A DNA stretch of 14,079 nt from Devosia sp. (GCA_025352765.1 JANXSI010000667.1:1-14079); one strand, 5' to 3'; positions 1 to 7,705 are shown, counted from the stretch's first letter. Numbers and translations: made by a program. The notes: generated by a model from the sequence alone, not told the origin.

Positions 1-1
1 G

Positions 2-652
2 ATCGACAATTCGCTGCGGCGGCTGAAGACCGACTATGTCGATCTCTACCAGATCCACCGCTTCGACTATGAGACGCCGATCGAGGAAACGCTGGAGGCG
101 CTCGACGAGGTAGTGAAATCGGGCAAGGCCCGCTACATCGGCGCGTCCTCGATGTGGGCCTGGCAGTTCATGAAGATGCTGAAGACCCAGGAGGCCAATG
201 GCTGGTCGCGCTTCGTCTCCATGCAGGATCACCTCAACCTGATCGCTCGCGAAGAAGAGCGCGAGATGCTGCCGCTGTGTATCGACCAGGGTATCGGCGT
301 GATCCCGTGGTCGCCGCTGGCGCGCGGCCGGCTGGCGCGACCGTGGGGCGAGGTCACCAGGCGCCTCGAGACCGATGCGTTCGGCAACCAGATCTATGAC
401 GCCAATGCCAAGGACGACGAGGCGGTCAACGCTGCCGTTGCCACCGTCGCGAGGACCCAGGGCAAGACCATGGCCCAGGTTGCGCTCGCCTGGGTGCTGC
501 AGAAGCAGCCGGTCACCGCGCCCATCGTCGGGGTCACCAAGCTCGAGCAACTGACCGACGCAATCGGGGCGCTCGACGTGGTGCTGAGCGCCGACGACCT
601 CGGTGCCCTCGAAGCGCCCTACCGGCCACGGGCCGTCCAGGGCTTTCAGTAA
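2..652 (+). CDS. Aldo/keto reductase, YajO-like (5' end missing)
   Basis: NADPH-dependent aldo/keto reductase; the gene enters from the left edge in frame 2, and 216 residues to the TAA stop are visible, about two thirds of the usual 320-330. Seen: the catalytic His in YQIHRFD (codon 56-58), the YIGASSMWAWQF segment, REEEREMLPLC, and the PWSPLARGRL barrel motif; the segment AQVALAWVLQK and the C-terminal AP(I/V)VG..K..QL end are also typical. From memory the closest well-known relative is E. coli YajO, a cytoplasmic enzyme linked to 1-deoxyxylulose-5-phosphate formation; the true substrate here is unknown. The Asp, Tyr and Lys of the catalytic tetrad lie in the missing N-terminus. One oddity is Leu (233-235) in QDHLNL, where relatives usually have Tyr that packs on the nicotinamide. 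The gene is followed by a strong hairpin, so it probably ends its transcription unit. Family assignment is firm; substrate is not. Confidence 0.93.
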   Translation: MDNSLRRLKTDYVDLYQIHRFDYETPIEETLEALDEVVKSGKARYIGASSMWAWQFMKMLKTQEANGWSRFVSMQDHLNLIAREEEREMLPLCIDQGIGVIPWSPLARGRLARPWGEVTRRLETDAFGNQIYDANAKDDEAVNAAVATVARTQGKTMAQVALAWVLQKQPVTAPIVGVTKLEQLTDAIGALDVVLSADDLGALEAPYRPRAVQGFQ

Positions 653-664
653 AAACCGGTTCCC
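651..664 (+). repeat. Short dispersed repeat AAAAACCGGTTCCC, copy 1
   Basis: Exact 14-nt match to 12153-12166, including the palindrome AACCGGTT. This copy begins inside the reductase stop codon. Similar ACCGGTTCCC strings are, from memory, common between genes in Hyphomicrobiales; the role is unknown. Confidence 0.45.
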
Positions 665-671
665 CCGCGAC

Positions 672-698
672 CGCCCCTTGATCTAGGATCAGGGGGCG
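672..698 (+). terminator. 12-bp hairpin between the reductase and the first Sel1 gene
   Basis: Arms 672-683 and 687-698 pair over 12 bp with one G-U wobble (678/692) and a 3-nt TAG loop. It lies 20 nt after the reductase stop, where a terminator is expected. There is no T-run behind it (TTGGAG follows), so it is not a standard intrinsic terminator. It also sits directly against the Shine-Dalgarno region of the next gene and could affect its translation in a read-through transcript. Confidence 0.45.
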
Positions 699-713
699 TT
701 GGAGCGAGGGGAC

Positions 714-2432
714 ATGCTCAGACACCGCCTCACCACAGTCTGCTTGAGCGTCCTGCTGCTGGCCACGGGGCCTGCCTTGGCTGAGCCAAAGGTGGTCAGC
801 GTTGGCGGTGATGCGACGGCTGAGCGCGACCCCGTCGCCGCCTGTGGGGCGCTTGCGGCCTCGCCCTACGAGGCAGGCTGGAGTGGTCGCGGCCTCGCCG
901 ATGCACAGATCTTCCTCGATGGCGCCGAGGCGGCCTGCGAGGCGGCCGTAGAGGCGGTCCCGGATTCGGCCGAGGCCAAGACCTGGCTCGCGCGGGTCCG
1001 GATCCTCACCGGCCATGCGACCACCGCGGTACCGCTGCTCGAAGCGGCGAACTCCGCCGGCAATGGCTTTGCGGCTTACCTGTTGAGCCAGTTGCTGGGG
1101 AGCACCGTCTCCAACGGGGTCGAGCCCGACGACGACCGCGCCTTCAGCTTGCTGCAGCAGGCGTCCGCCGCGGGCTTCGCTCCGGCTGAGGCCGATATGG
1201 CCGACCGCTACACCGCGGGGACCGGCGTGACGCAGGACCTCGGCGAGGCGTTCCGGCTGTACCGGTCCGCCTCCGGGCACGGCCTTGGCCATGGCGCCTA
1301 CATGGCCGGCTATTTCTACCAGGATGGGCAGGGCACCGATGTCGATTACAGCCAGGCGGCCGAGGCATTCCACCGGGCGATCGACCTAGGCGATCCGGCC
1401 GGATGGTACGGGCTCGGCCAGTTGAGCGAACTCGGGCAGGGGGTCGAGGCGGACTATACCAAGGCGGCGGAGGCCTATCAGCGCGGCGCCGACGCCGGTG
1501 AGAAGATGTCGGAGACCTCGCTGGCCTACCTGCTCGGGCAAGGCCTCGGGGTCGAAAAGAACGAAGGCAAGGCCTTCGTGCTGCTGAGCGACGCTGCCAA
1601 CCAGCAGTACGGCGTCGCCCAGGCCAATCTCGCCATCGCTTACCTGTTTGGTCAAGGGACGACCGTCGATGTCGGCAAGGCGCTCGATCTGGGGCTCGCT
1701 GCCAACAGCCAGCATGTCGCCACTGCGGCCGGAATCGTCGGCTACATGTACGCCGAGGGGATCGGCACCGGGCGCGACCTGGGTCTGGCGCTGCAGTATT
1801 TTGAGGAGGGCGCCAAGGCTGGCGACAAGTACTCGACCGATCGGGTGGCGATGACCCAGGTCGAACTGGGCTGTGCCGACCAGGCTGGCTCACAATATGA
1901 GCCCGGCGGCGCCAGTCACGGCATCGAGTACTCGGCAATCGAGCCGGATGCTGCGATTGCGGCATGCGAGGCCGCTCTGGCCCAGAACCCCAGCTCGGTC
2001 GGCGACAAGGTCTGGCTGGCGCGCGCCTATATTGCGGCGGAGCGCTACAGGGATGCGGTACCCTTGCTCGAAGAGGGGGTCGCGGCCGGCAATCCGCTGG
2101 CCCAGTCCACCTATGCGGACCTGCTGATTGACGGCAGCGGCGACGACGGCAGCGGTCTCGCGGCCGACACCGCGCGGGCGTTGCAATTGTATCAGTCGGC
2201 CGCGGCCCAGGATTTCGGGCCGGCGCAGCTGGCGCTGGGCGACCTCTATCTCGAGGGGGACCTCGTGACCGCCGACCTCTCGGTGGCGGCCGAATGGTTT
2301 CGTAAGGCCAGCCGCAACGGGGTCGCTGACGCCGACAACAGACTTTCCGAGTTGCAGAATTCGGCCGCCCCGCCCGTGGCGCCCAGCGGCGATCTGGCCG
2401 TCGGCTTCGGCCGCGCGGGACCGGCCTACTGA
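714..2432 (+). CDS. Exported Sel1-repeat (TPR-like) protein with two Cys-pair head modules
   Basis: Predicted periplasmic scaffold of 572 residues. Residues 1-23 form a signal peptide (Arg-rich start, LSVLLLATGPALA, cut before EP). A head module (about 39-115) has Cys44 and Cys75 and ends in a WLA...PLLE.A..AGN segment. About seven Sel1 repeats follow (roughly 105-385; e.g. AYMAGYFYQDGQG, WYGLGQLSELGQG). A second head module (about 385-470; Cys387, Cys418) and about two more repeats come next, then a Pro/Ala-rich tail. Sel1 repeats are helical-pair scaffolds that bind proteins, and no catalytic motif is seen. The ATG at 714 is chosen over an in-frame TTG at 699 because GGAG (701-704) and GAGGGG (706-711) precede it and the signal peptide starts there. 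It lies 87 nt upstream of two glycosyltransferases and resembles the Sel1 protein after them, so a partner role in envelope glycan assembly is inferred. Family is confident; function unknown. Confidence 0.85.
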   Translation: MLRHRLTTVCLSVLLLATGPALAEPKVVSVGGDATAERDPVAACGALAASPYEAGWSGRGLADAQIFLDGAEAACEAAVEAVPDSAEAKTWLARVRILTGHATTAVPLLEAANSAGNGFAAYLLSQLLGSTVSNGVEPDDDRAFSLLQQASAAGFAPAEADMADRYTAGTGVTQDLGEAFRLYRSASGHGLGHGAYMAGYFYQDGQGTDVDYSQAAEAFHRAIDLGDPAGWYGLGQLSELGQGVEADYTKAAEAYQRGADAGEKMSETSLAYLLGQGLGVEKNEGKAFVLLSDAANQQYGVAQANLAIAYLFGQGTTVDVGKALDLGLAANSQHVATAAGIVGYMYAEGIGTGRDLGLALQYFEEGAKAGDKYSTDRVAMTQVELGCADQAGSQYEPGGASHGIEYSAIEPDAAIAACEAALAQNPSSVGDKVWLARAYIAAERYRDAVPLLEEGVAAGNPLAQSTYADLLIDGSGDDGSGLAADTARALQLYQSAAAQDFGPAQLALGDLYLEGDLVTADLSVAAEWFRKASRNGVADADNRLSELQNSAAPPVAPSGDLAVGFGRAGPAY

Positions 2433-2519
2433 CCACCACCGGCTTTCGCCCATGCATGAGGGTTTGCCTCGGTGTCCGCCCGTGGCATAAGCGCCGCGGC
2501 TTAGGTCGCGAGGACGCGG

Positions 2520-3974
2520 GTGGACGGCACGGCAATCGAGTTGGGCAAGACGCCGCTGCGCATCGTGCAAACGGTCGTCGTCGCGCTCGCGGTGTTCCAT
2601 CTGGTGCATCTGAGCCTCTCCGGCGTATTCATGGACGAGGCGTATTACTGGATGTGGGGGCAGCATCCGGCACTCTCCTACTACGACCATCCGGCGCTCA
2701 ATGGCTGGCTGCTCGGCCTGTCCTCGCTGGTTTTGGGCTGGAACTTCTTCGCGCTCCGGCTGCCGGTGGCGCTGGCCTTCCTCGCCGATTTCATCGCCCT
2801 CTATCTGTTCGCCCGACGCATCGCCGGCGACCGATGGCAGGAATATTTCTGGCTCACAGCGCTGCTGTTTGTTGGAACGCCGATCTTCTGGATGGTGACC
2901 GTTGTTGCCATCCCTGATCATCTGCTGCTCACGACGTGCCTGTTCGCCATCTATTTCTTATACCGGTTCTTCGCTGATCGATCGGCGCAGCGGCCGGGGG
3001 CGAGCCGCGATCTCTATCTCGGCGCCTTGGTTCTCGGCCTTGCCGGCCTTACCAAGTACAACGCTGCGTTCCTCGGGCTCGGTGTCGGCATCTTTGTGCT
3101 GCTGGCCGACCGCCGATTGCTCCGCGAGCCGCGACTCTACCTCGCCGCAGGTCTGGCGCTGCTGATTCAGGCGCCGACCGTCGTCTGGAACGTCACCCAG
3201 CATTTTGCCTCGTTCGAATTCACCCTGCACGACCGCCACGCGGGCCTGTCGCAGACCGCAGACGGCCTCTACCCCTTCATCGTCAGCCTGCTGATCTTCG
3301 TTTCGCCGTTTCTGTTCTGGCCCATGGCGCGGTTCGCGACTGCTCGACGCAGTGCCGTGCCTGGAATGGGCTTTGCGCGAACCACGTTCCTCGTCTCGAC
3401 GGTCACCATTGCGGTCCTCGCCTTCAGCACATTGACGCTGTTTCACTGGAACCTCGTCGCCTATACGGCGATGCTGCCGTTTCTCGTCGTCTATATGCGA
3501 CCGCGCGTGCTGCTCATCCTCCAAGCCACCTACGGTGTTGTCTTTGCCGTTCTCGTCTTCATCAACTACAGTGTCGTTCCACTGACGGATGTCAACGGCT
3601 GGCGCGACGAGGCGACAGCCTGGAGCTATGGCTGGAACGACGTGGCACGTGCCGTTGAGACCGCACGGCAGGAAAACCCCGTGAGCTTCGTTGCTGCGGC
3701 CGACTATACGACTGCCTCGCTGCTCGGCTTTGCGCTGCACGACCGCGATGTGACGAGCCTCTCCCCCCGCACCGAAGCGTACGATTTCTGGATCAACGCC
3801 GGGGTGCACCCGGGTGCCGATGCCATTCTCTACGGCGATCGCTGGCGGCCGCTCACCGAGGCGATCAAGGGCCGCTTCCAGTCGGTGACCGAACTCACGA
3901 CCGTCGACACGATCGTCGCCGGGCGGCGGCTCAACACCGCCCATCTCTACCTCGCCAGGGGCTTCAATGGCTGA
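2520..3974 (+). CDS. Family 39 (ArnT/PMT-like) membrane glycosyltransferase, first copy
   Basis: GT-C fold integral inner-membrane protein of 484 residues with roughly ten or more hydrophobic segments. This family moves a sugar from a polyprenyl-phosphate donor onto lipid or protein on the periplasmic side. Seen: the acidic motif MDEAYYW in the first external loop (Asp39, Glu40), then GQHPALSYYDHP (Asp56), IPDH (Asp133-His134) and LTKYNA (Lys179-Tyr180), all characteristic of the PMT_2/ArnT branch. The C-terminal third is soluble-looking (WSYGW, FVAAADY, DRWRPL). The start is GTG with AGGA at 2511-2514, 5 nt upstream. The 87-nt gap before it holds a weak promoter-like pair (TTGCCT at 2464, CATAAG at 2486), so it may be transcribed alone or with the Sel1 gene. 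Its last 8 nt overlap a paralogous gene. Acceptor and sugar cannot be told from the sequence. Confidence 0.86.
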   Translation: MDGTAIELGKTPLRIVQTVVVALAVFHLVHLSLSGVFMDEAYYWMWGQHPALSYYDHPALNGWLLGLSSLVLGWNFFALRLPVALAFLADFIALYLFARRIAGDRWQEYFWLTALLFVGTPIFWMVTVVAIPDHLLLTTCLFAIYFLYRFFADRSAQRPGASRDLYLGALVLGLAGLTKYNAAFLGLGVGIFVLLADRRLLREPRLYLAAGLALLIQAPTVVWNVTQHFASFEFTLHDRHAGLSQTADGLYPFIVSLLIFVSPFLFWPMARFATARRSAVPGMGFARTTFLVSTVTIAVLAFSTLTLFHWNLVAYTAMLPFLVVYMRPRVLLILQATYGVVFAVLVFINYSVVPLTDVNGWRDEATAWSYGWNDVARAVETARQENPVSFVAAADYTTASLLGFALHDRDVTSLSPRTEAYDFWINAGVHPGADAILYGDRWRPLTEAIKGRFQSVTELTTVDTIVAGRRLNTAHLYLARGFNG

Positions 3975-5403
3975 AACCCGCGACTTCGACTGGCGGATAC
4001 TGCGCGTCGTGGCGCTGGTCTTCCTCGCGGTGCGGCTGGTGCTGTTCCTCGCGGCTCACCCGTTCATGGATGAGACCTATTACTGGCTCTGGGGCCAGCA
4101 TCCGGCACTATCGTATTTCGACCACCCGCCTCTGGTTGGTTGGACCGAGGGCCTGTTCTCTGTCCTCGGCTGGACGACCCTGGGCCTCCGGGCGGCGCCG
4201 CTCCTGACGCTGTGCGGCGACCTCGTCCTGCTCTCGCTGCTGGCGAAGCGCCTCAGCGGAGACGCGTGGCAGGCGAGCTTCTGGCCGCTCGCCGCGATCT
4301 TCCTGTCGGCGCCGATCTTCATCCTCACCACCGGGTCGGCGCTGCCCGACCACCTGCTGGTGTTCTTTGGCCTCCTCACCATCTGGGCCATGGTCTGTCT
4401 GCAACAGAGCGTCGACGCCGGCCCGCCGCGCTGGCGCTATCTCTATCTTGCGGGGGCGGCGATCGGCCTCGCCATGCTGAGCAAGTATACCGGTGCGATG
4501 CTGGGAGCGGGTCTGGTTGCGTACATCATCGTTCGCCCCCGGCTCCGACCGTTGTTTCGTTCACCCCACCTCTACCTCGCGGCGTTCATCGCCCTCGCGC
4601 TCCAGGCACCGGTGCTGGTCTGGAACATGCAGCACAGTTTCGCCTCGTTCGGCTTCATCGTCGGCGGCCGCAAGTCGATCGCGGCCTTCGACCTCGTCGG
4701 GCTCTGGGGGTTTGTGGGCGGAGCGGTCGCAGTGCTTGGGCCGGTCCTACTGGGCATGATGCTGCGCTTCGCCTGGCCTCGTCGCGACGGCCTCGGCTAC
4801 GGACGAGCAGTGTTCTGGATCTCGACGCTGGCTTTCCTCCTGGCGTCGTTCTTCACCAACATTCTGATCCACTGGAACGTGCTTGCCTATGTGGCGGTGC
4901 TGCCGTTCCTGTGGCCGCTCCTCCGCTCGCGAGCGCTGGTCGCCCTCCAGCTTGCCTATGGCGTGCTGGCGTTGAGCGCGGCCGCGTTCAACTTCGTTGC
5001 CCTGCCGATCACGGCCGCCGTCGGTCCGGGAAACGCCGACCAGGCGTCGTCCTGGTCCTACGGGTTCGACGAGGTTGCGGTCGAGGTCGCAAGGCTCCGG
5101 CGAACCGAGCAGATCGGCTTTGTGGCCGCCACCGACTATGCGCTGGCCTCGCCATTGGCGTTTGCGCTGCACGATGCGTCGGTCACTAGCCTCTCTGGGA
5201 GGCGGGATGCGTTCGACGACTGGTTCGACCCCGAGGTGCATCGCGGGCAGACGGCGCTGATCGTTGCCGATCGGTGGCGACCGCTTGGCGGGATCAAGGA
5301 GCTGTTTGTCGAGGTCAGCGAAGTGACGCAGGTACAGGTCAAGCGGTTCGGCAAGATCACCGGGACTTATCGCATCTACATCGCCCGAGACTACCGCCCG
5401 TAG
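3967..5403 (+). CDS. Family 39 (ArnT/PMT-like) membrane glycosyltransferase, second copy
   Basis: Paralogue of the preceding gene, 478 residues, with the same topology and motif order: MDETYYW (Asp35, Glu36), GQHPALSYFDHPP (Asp52), LPDH (Asp128-His129), LSKYTGA (Lys173-Tyr174), and a C-terminal region again containing WSYG, FVAA.DY..AS, FALHD..VTSLS and DRWRPL. It is expected to use a polyprenyl-phosphate sugar at the periplasmic face of the inner membrane, like its neighbour but perhaps with different donor or acceptor preference. The ATG at 3967 lies inside the 3' end of the first copy (8-nt overlap, +1 frame relation), implying coupled translation. The TAG at 5401-5403 is followed 41 nt later by another Sel1-repeat gene. 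The two copies align over their full length, so this is a tandem duplication that has diverged. Family is firm; substrate is unknown. Confidence 0.88.
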   Translation: MAETRDFDWRILRVVALVFLAVRLVLFLAAHPFMDETYYWLWGQHPALSYFDHPPLVGWTEGLFSVLGWTTLGLRAAPLLTLCGDLVLLSLLAKRLSGDAWQASFWPLAAIFLSAPIFILTTGSALPDHLLVFFGLLTIWAMVCLQQSVDAGPPRWRYLYLAGAAIGLAMLSKYTGAMLGAGLVAYIIVRPRLRPLFRSPHLYLAAFIALALQAPVLVWNMQHSFASFGFIVGGRKSIAAFDLVGLWGFVGGAVAVLGPVLLGMMLRFAWPRRDGLGYGRAVFWISTLAFLLASFFTNILIHWNVLAYVAVLPFLWPLLRSRALVALQLAYGVLALSAAAFNFVALPITAAVGPGNADQASSWSYGFDEVAVEVARLRRTEQIGFVAATDYALASPLAFALHDASVTSLSGRRDAFDDWFDPEVHRGQTALIVADRWRPLGGIKELFVEVSEVTQVQVKRFGKITGTYRIYIARDYRP

Positions 5404-5444
5404 CGTTCTTGCGGGCTTGACGGCCCCGGCATAGACTTTTCGCC

Positions 5445-6650
5445 ATGAGGCTCGCTGCAGCAGCGTTGGTCGTGTTTGCCTTCGGGCTGTCACCGGCAGT
5501 CGCGAGTGATCTGTTCGACGCCTGCGCCGCGGTCGCGGCGAACCGGTACGAGCCCGGATATGAGGGGGTCGGGCCGCTCGATGTGGGCGGCTTTGCGGCT
5601 TATGACGCGATCGACGCCTGCACGCCGGCGCTGGCCGAAGAGCCCTCCGATGTCCGTCTCCAGGCCTGGCTCGGCAATGCCTATGCGGCCGACCGCCAAG
5701 GGGCAAAGGCCCAACCGCTGCTCGAGACAGCCGCCGCCGCCGGCAATGTCGTTGCGCTGCGGGCGCTGGGCGACCTGTTGATCGTCGGCAAGGGCGTTCC
5801 GCCCGACAAACCGCGTGGCAGCGCGCTGCTGCAGCAGGCGGCGCAGGCCGGGTTTGTGCCGGCCGAACTTAGCCTCGGCTATTCCTACGACTTCGGCGAC
5901 GGCGTGTCGCCGGATCCGGTGACGGCCTTCAAATGGTATCTCGCGGCAGCAACCGGCGGGGCCGCCAAGGCGCAGCTGATCGTCGCCGACCGCTACCAGA
6001 GCGGCACAGGCGTCGGTCAAAGCGATACCGAGGCGTTCAAGTGGGCCAAGCGCGCTGCCGACGCGGGCGATGCTGCCGGCCAGTACCGGCTCGGCGTCGC
6101 CTATCTCGAAGGGCGCGGGGTGAAGGCGAGCAAGGCCAAGGCGCTCGAGGCGTTCAGGGCGTCGTCCGAGCAGTCCTATGCGCCGGGCGATAATGCGCTG
6201 GGCTACATGACCGAGCTCGGGCTCGGGCTCAAGGCGGATGCAAGCGAGGCCTACCAGCTCTATTCGGGCGCCGCGCAGACCAACCTGCCGGTGGCGTCCT
6301 ACAACGAAGCGCGGCTGCGCGAGAGCGGCTCTGGCACCGATGCCGACGCCGCCGCGGCGCGGGAGGTTTACGTCAGGGCAGCGGGCGCCGGCGAGACGCG
6401 CGCCGCGGTCAATCTGGCGATGATGCTGCTGAGCGGCGCAGGCGGTCCGGTCGATGTTGCGGCCGGCGTTCGCTGGACGCAGCGCGCCGCCGACGCAGGC
6501 AATCCGATCGCCCAGAACAATCTCGGACGCCTCTATGAGCTTGGGCTCGGAGTGACCACCGATCCGGTGCGCGCCCGCGCGCTGTACACGCTTGCCAAAG
6601 ACCAGGGCTACGCGCTTGCCGCCGAAAACCTCAGGCGGCTCGGCAACTAG
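5445..6650 (+). CDS. Exported Sel1-repeat (TPR-like) protein, single head module
   Basis: Predicted periplasmic protein of 401 residues. Residues 1-20 are a signal peptide (LAAAALVVFAFGLSPAVA, cut before SD). A head module follows with Cys27 and Cys59, YEPGYEG, a WLG.AYAA segment and PLLE.AAAAGN, matching both head modules of the long Sel1 protein upstream. About eight Sel1 repeats run to the C-terminus (e.g. LGYSYDFGDGV, YRLGVAYLEGRGV, NNLGRLYELGLGV). No enzymatic motif is seen; protein-protein scaffolding is the usual role. The ATG at 5445 is supported by the signal peptide, but no Shine-Dalgarno sequence is visible in the 41-nt gap after the glycosyltransferase, so it may depend on translation from upstream or on leaderless initiation. 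It ends by sharing CTAG with the stop codon of a convergent gene. Family assignment is good; function unknown. Confidence 0.86.
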   Translation: MRLAAAALVVFAFGLSPAVASDLFDACAAVAANRYEPGYEGVGPLDVGGFAAYDAIDACTPALAEEPSDVRLQAWLGNAYAADRQGAKAQPLLETAAAAGNVVALRALGDLLIVGKGVPPDKPRGSALLQQAAQAGFVPAELSLGYSYDFGDGVSPDPVTAFKWYLAAATGGAAKAQLIVADRYQSGTGVGQSDTEAFKWAKRAADAGDAAGQYRLGVAYLEGRGVKASKAKALEAFRASSEQSYAPGDNALGYMTELGLGLKADASEAYQLYSGAAQTNLPVASYNEARLRESGSGTDADAAAAREVYVRAAGAGETRAAVNLAMMLLSGAGGPVDVAAGVRWTQRAADAGNPIAQNNLGRLYELGLGVTTDPVRARALYTLAKDQGYALAAENLRRLGN

Positions 6651-7345
6651 CCGTCGACCTTCTCCTGCCGCTGTTCGCGGCGGCTGGCGATGACGGCGAC
6701 CGAGGCGGCGATCCGGTGCGCCGACGAGAAGAACTCGCGGTGGACGATGAAGCCGGCGGTGATCACTGTCACTGCGATGGACAGCCACGACGAGGCGAAC
6801 CACGCAACAGCCGGGACCGCGAAATAGTAGGCCCGGATGCCGCTGTTGAAGTTCTTGGCCGCCAGCGAATTGAGCAGCGCGATCGAGTCGATCTCCTCCT
6901 CGCTGGCCGGCACATCGTGCGAGATGGCGCCCAGCATGATGCAGAAATGGTTGAACTGACGCAGCGACAGCGTGAAGGCGAAAAAGCTCGACACGAAGAT
7001 CCCGAGCAGCACCAGCAGGTGCACCTGCATGTCGCCGGCGGTGTAGTCGTTGGACAGCCCGAAATTGCTGAGCGCCCGCATCAGGGTTGGCAATTGGCCG
7101 AAGGCGGCGAAAATGGCGAGAACCAGCAGCATCGAGGTCGAGGCGAGAAAACTCACCGAGCCCATCAGATTGCCCGCGAGGATGGCGTCCATCGGCGTTT
7201 CGCGCCGCGTCGCATTGGCGACCCAGCGTCGGCGCTGCATGCTCATGATTACCGACAATGATGGCCGTTGGCGCTCCACAAAAGGCACCAGGAAATTGTA
7301 GGCCACCCAACAGATGATCGGGAAAACCGAAGCAAACAGCGTCAT
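6647..7345 (-). CDS. DUF599-family four-helix inner-membrane protein
   Basis: Integral membrane protein of 232 residues and unknown function. Four hydrophobic segments are clear at about residues 2-20, 58-83, 107-128 and 174-201. Family-typical pieces are RQFNHFCIM (129-137), GIRAYYFAVP (169-178) and the HREFFSSAH end of helix 4; the tail is charged. DUF599 proteins are widespread in proteobacteria and none has an established role that I know of. The start ATG (complement of 7343-7345) has only a weak AGGG upstream. A TATAAG-like box lies further up (complement of 7373-7378), but no good -35 goes with it. The stop overlaps the stop of the convergent Sel1 gene by 4 nt. On the other side it diverges from the initiator tRNA. 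Family recognition is from memory of these motifs. Confidence 0.83.
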   Translation of the reverse strand: MTLFASVFPIICWVAYNFLVPFVERQRPSLSVIMSMQRRRWVANATRRETPMDAILAGNLMGSVSFLASTSMLLVLAIFAAFGQLPTLMRALSNFGLSNDYTAGDMQVHLLVLLGIFVSSFFAFTLSLRQFNHFCIMLGAISHDVPASEEEIDSIALLNSLAAKNFNSGIRAYYFAVPAVAWFASSWLSIAVTVITAGFIVHREFFSSAHRIAASVAVIASRREQRQEKVDG

Positions 7346-7455
7346 TTTCAGCCCTGTCGCGCGAGTCGCTGACTTATAGCCCGGATTGCCGCAAAGGCGA
7401 TTGGCGCCATGTAATCTGCAGTGTCAAAAAACTGTCGCGCGGGGACGATTTCGCC

Positions 7456-7484
7456 TTGAGATCGGCGGGACCAGCCTCTATATA
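7456..7484 (+). promoter_or_regulatory. Promoter of the initiator tRNA gene
   Basis: A -35 box TTGAGA (7456-7461) and a -10 box TATATA (7479-7484) are separated by exactly 17 nt. With flanking bases they read CTTGAGA and CTATATA, close to the alphaproteobacterial housekeeping consensus (CTTGAC-N17-CTATAT). Transcription would start near 7491, giving a leader of about 48 nt before the mature tRNA 5' end. Confidence 0.78.
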
Positions 7485-7538
7485 CCGCTTGCGCTGCAGT
7501 CGATGGCTGTGATGCAAAGCGCGAAAGCACGACATTGG

Positions 7539-7615
<77 letters not shown>

Positions 7616-7666
7616 ACCTTCCCAGCGATGGGTCGGCAGCCAGTCAAAGCGACGCAGACCAGCAAG

Positions 7667-7705
7667 AGGCCCGTGAACGAAAGTTCGACGGGCCTTGTGC
7701 TTTTT
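7667..7705 (+). terminator. Rho-independent terminator of the tRNA gene
   Basis: The stem pairs AGGCCCGT (7667-7674) with ACGGGCCT (7688-7695), continues with GAAC/GTTC (7675-7678/7683-7686), has one bulged G (7687) and is capped by a GAAA tetraloop. TTGTGC and a run of five T (7701-7705) follow. It lies 51 nt past the mature 3' end of the tRNA and points the same way. Confidence 0.87.

Noticed and set aside
1144..2535. 463-codon open frame on the minus strand
   Set aside because: Antisense to the long Sel1 gene, extremely Arg/Pro-rich, no domain.
4140..5189. 349-codon frame on the plus strand inside the second GT39 gene
   Set aside because: Arg/Ala/Pro-rich alternative frame; the GT39 frame carries the conserved motifs and membrane segments.
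5417..5437. TTGACG and TAGACT before the second Sel1 gene as a promoter
   Set aside because: The boxes are only 9 nt apart, far from the 16-18 nt needed.
5490..7310. 606-codon open frame on the minus strand
   Set aside because: It lies opposite the Sel1 gene and in another frame of the DUF599 gene, has Arg/Gly/Ala-rich low-complexity composition and no recognisable domain; a by-product of high G+C.
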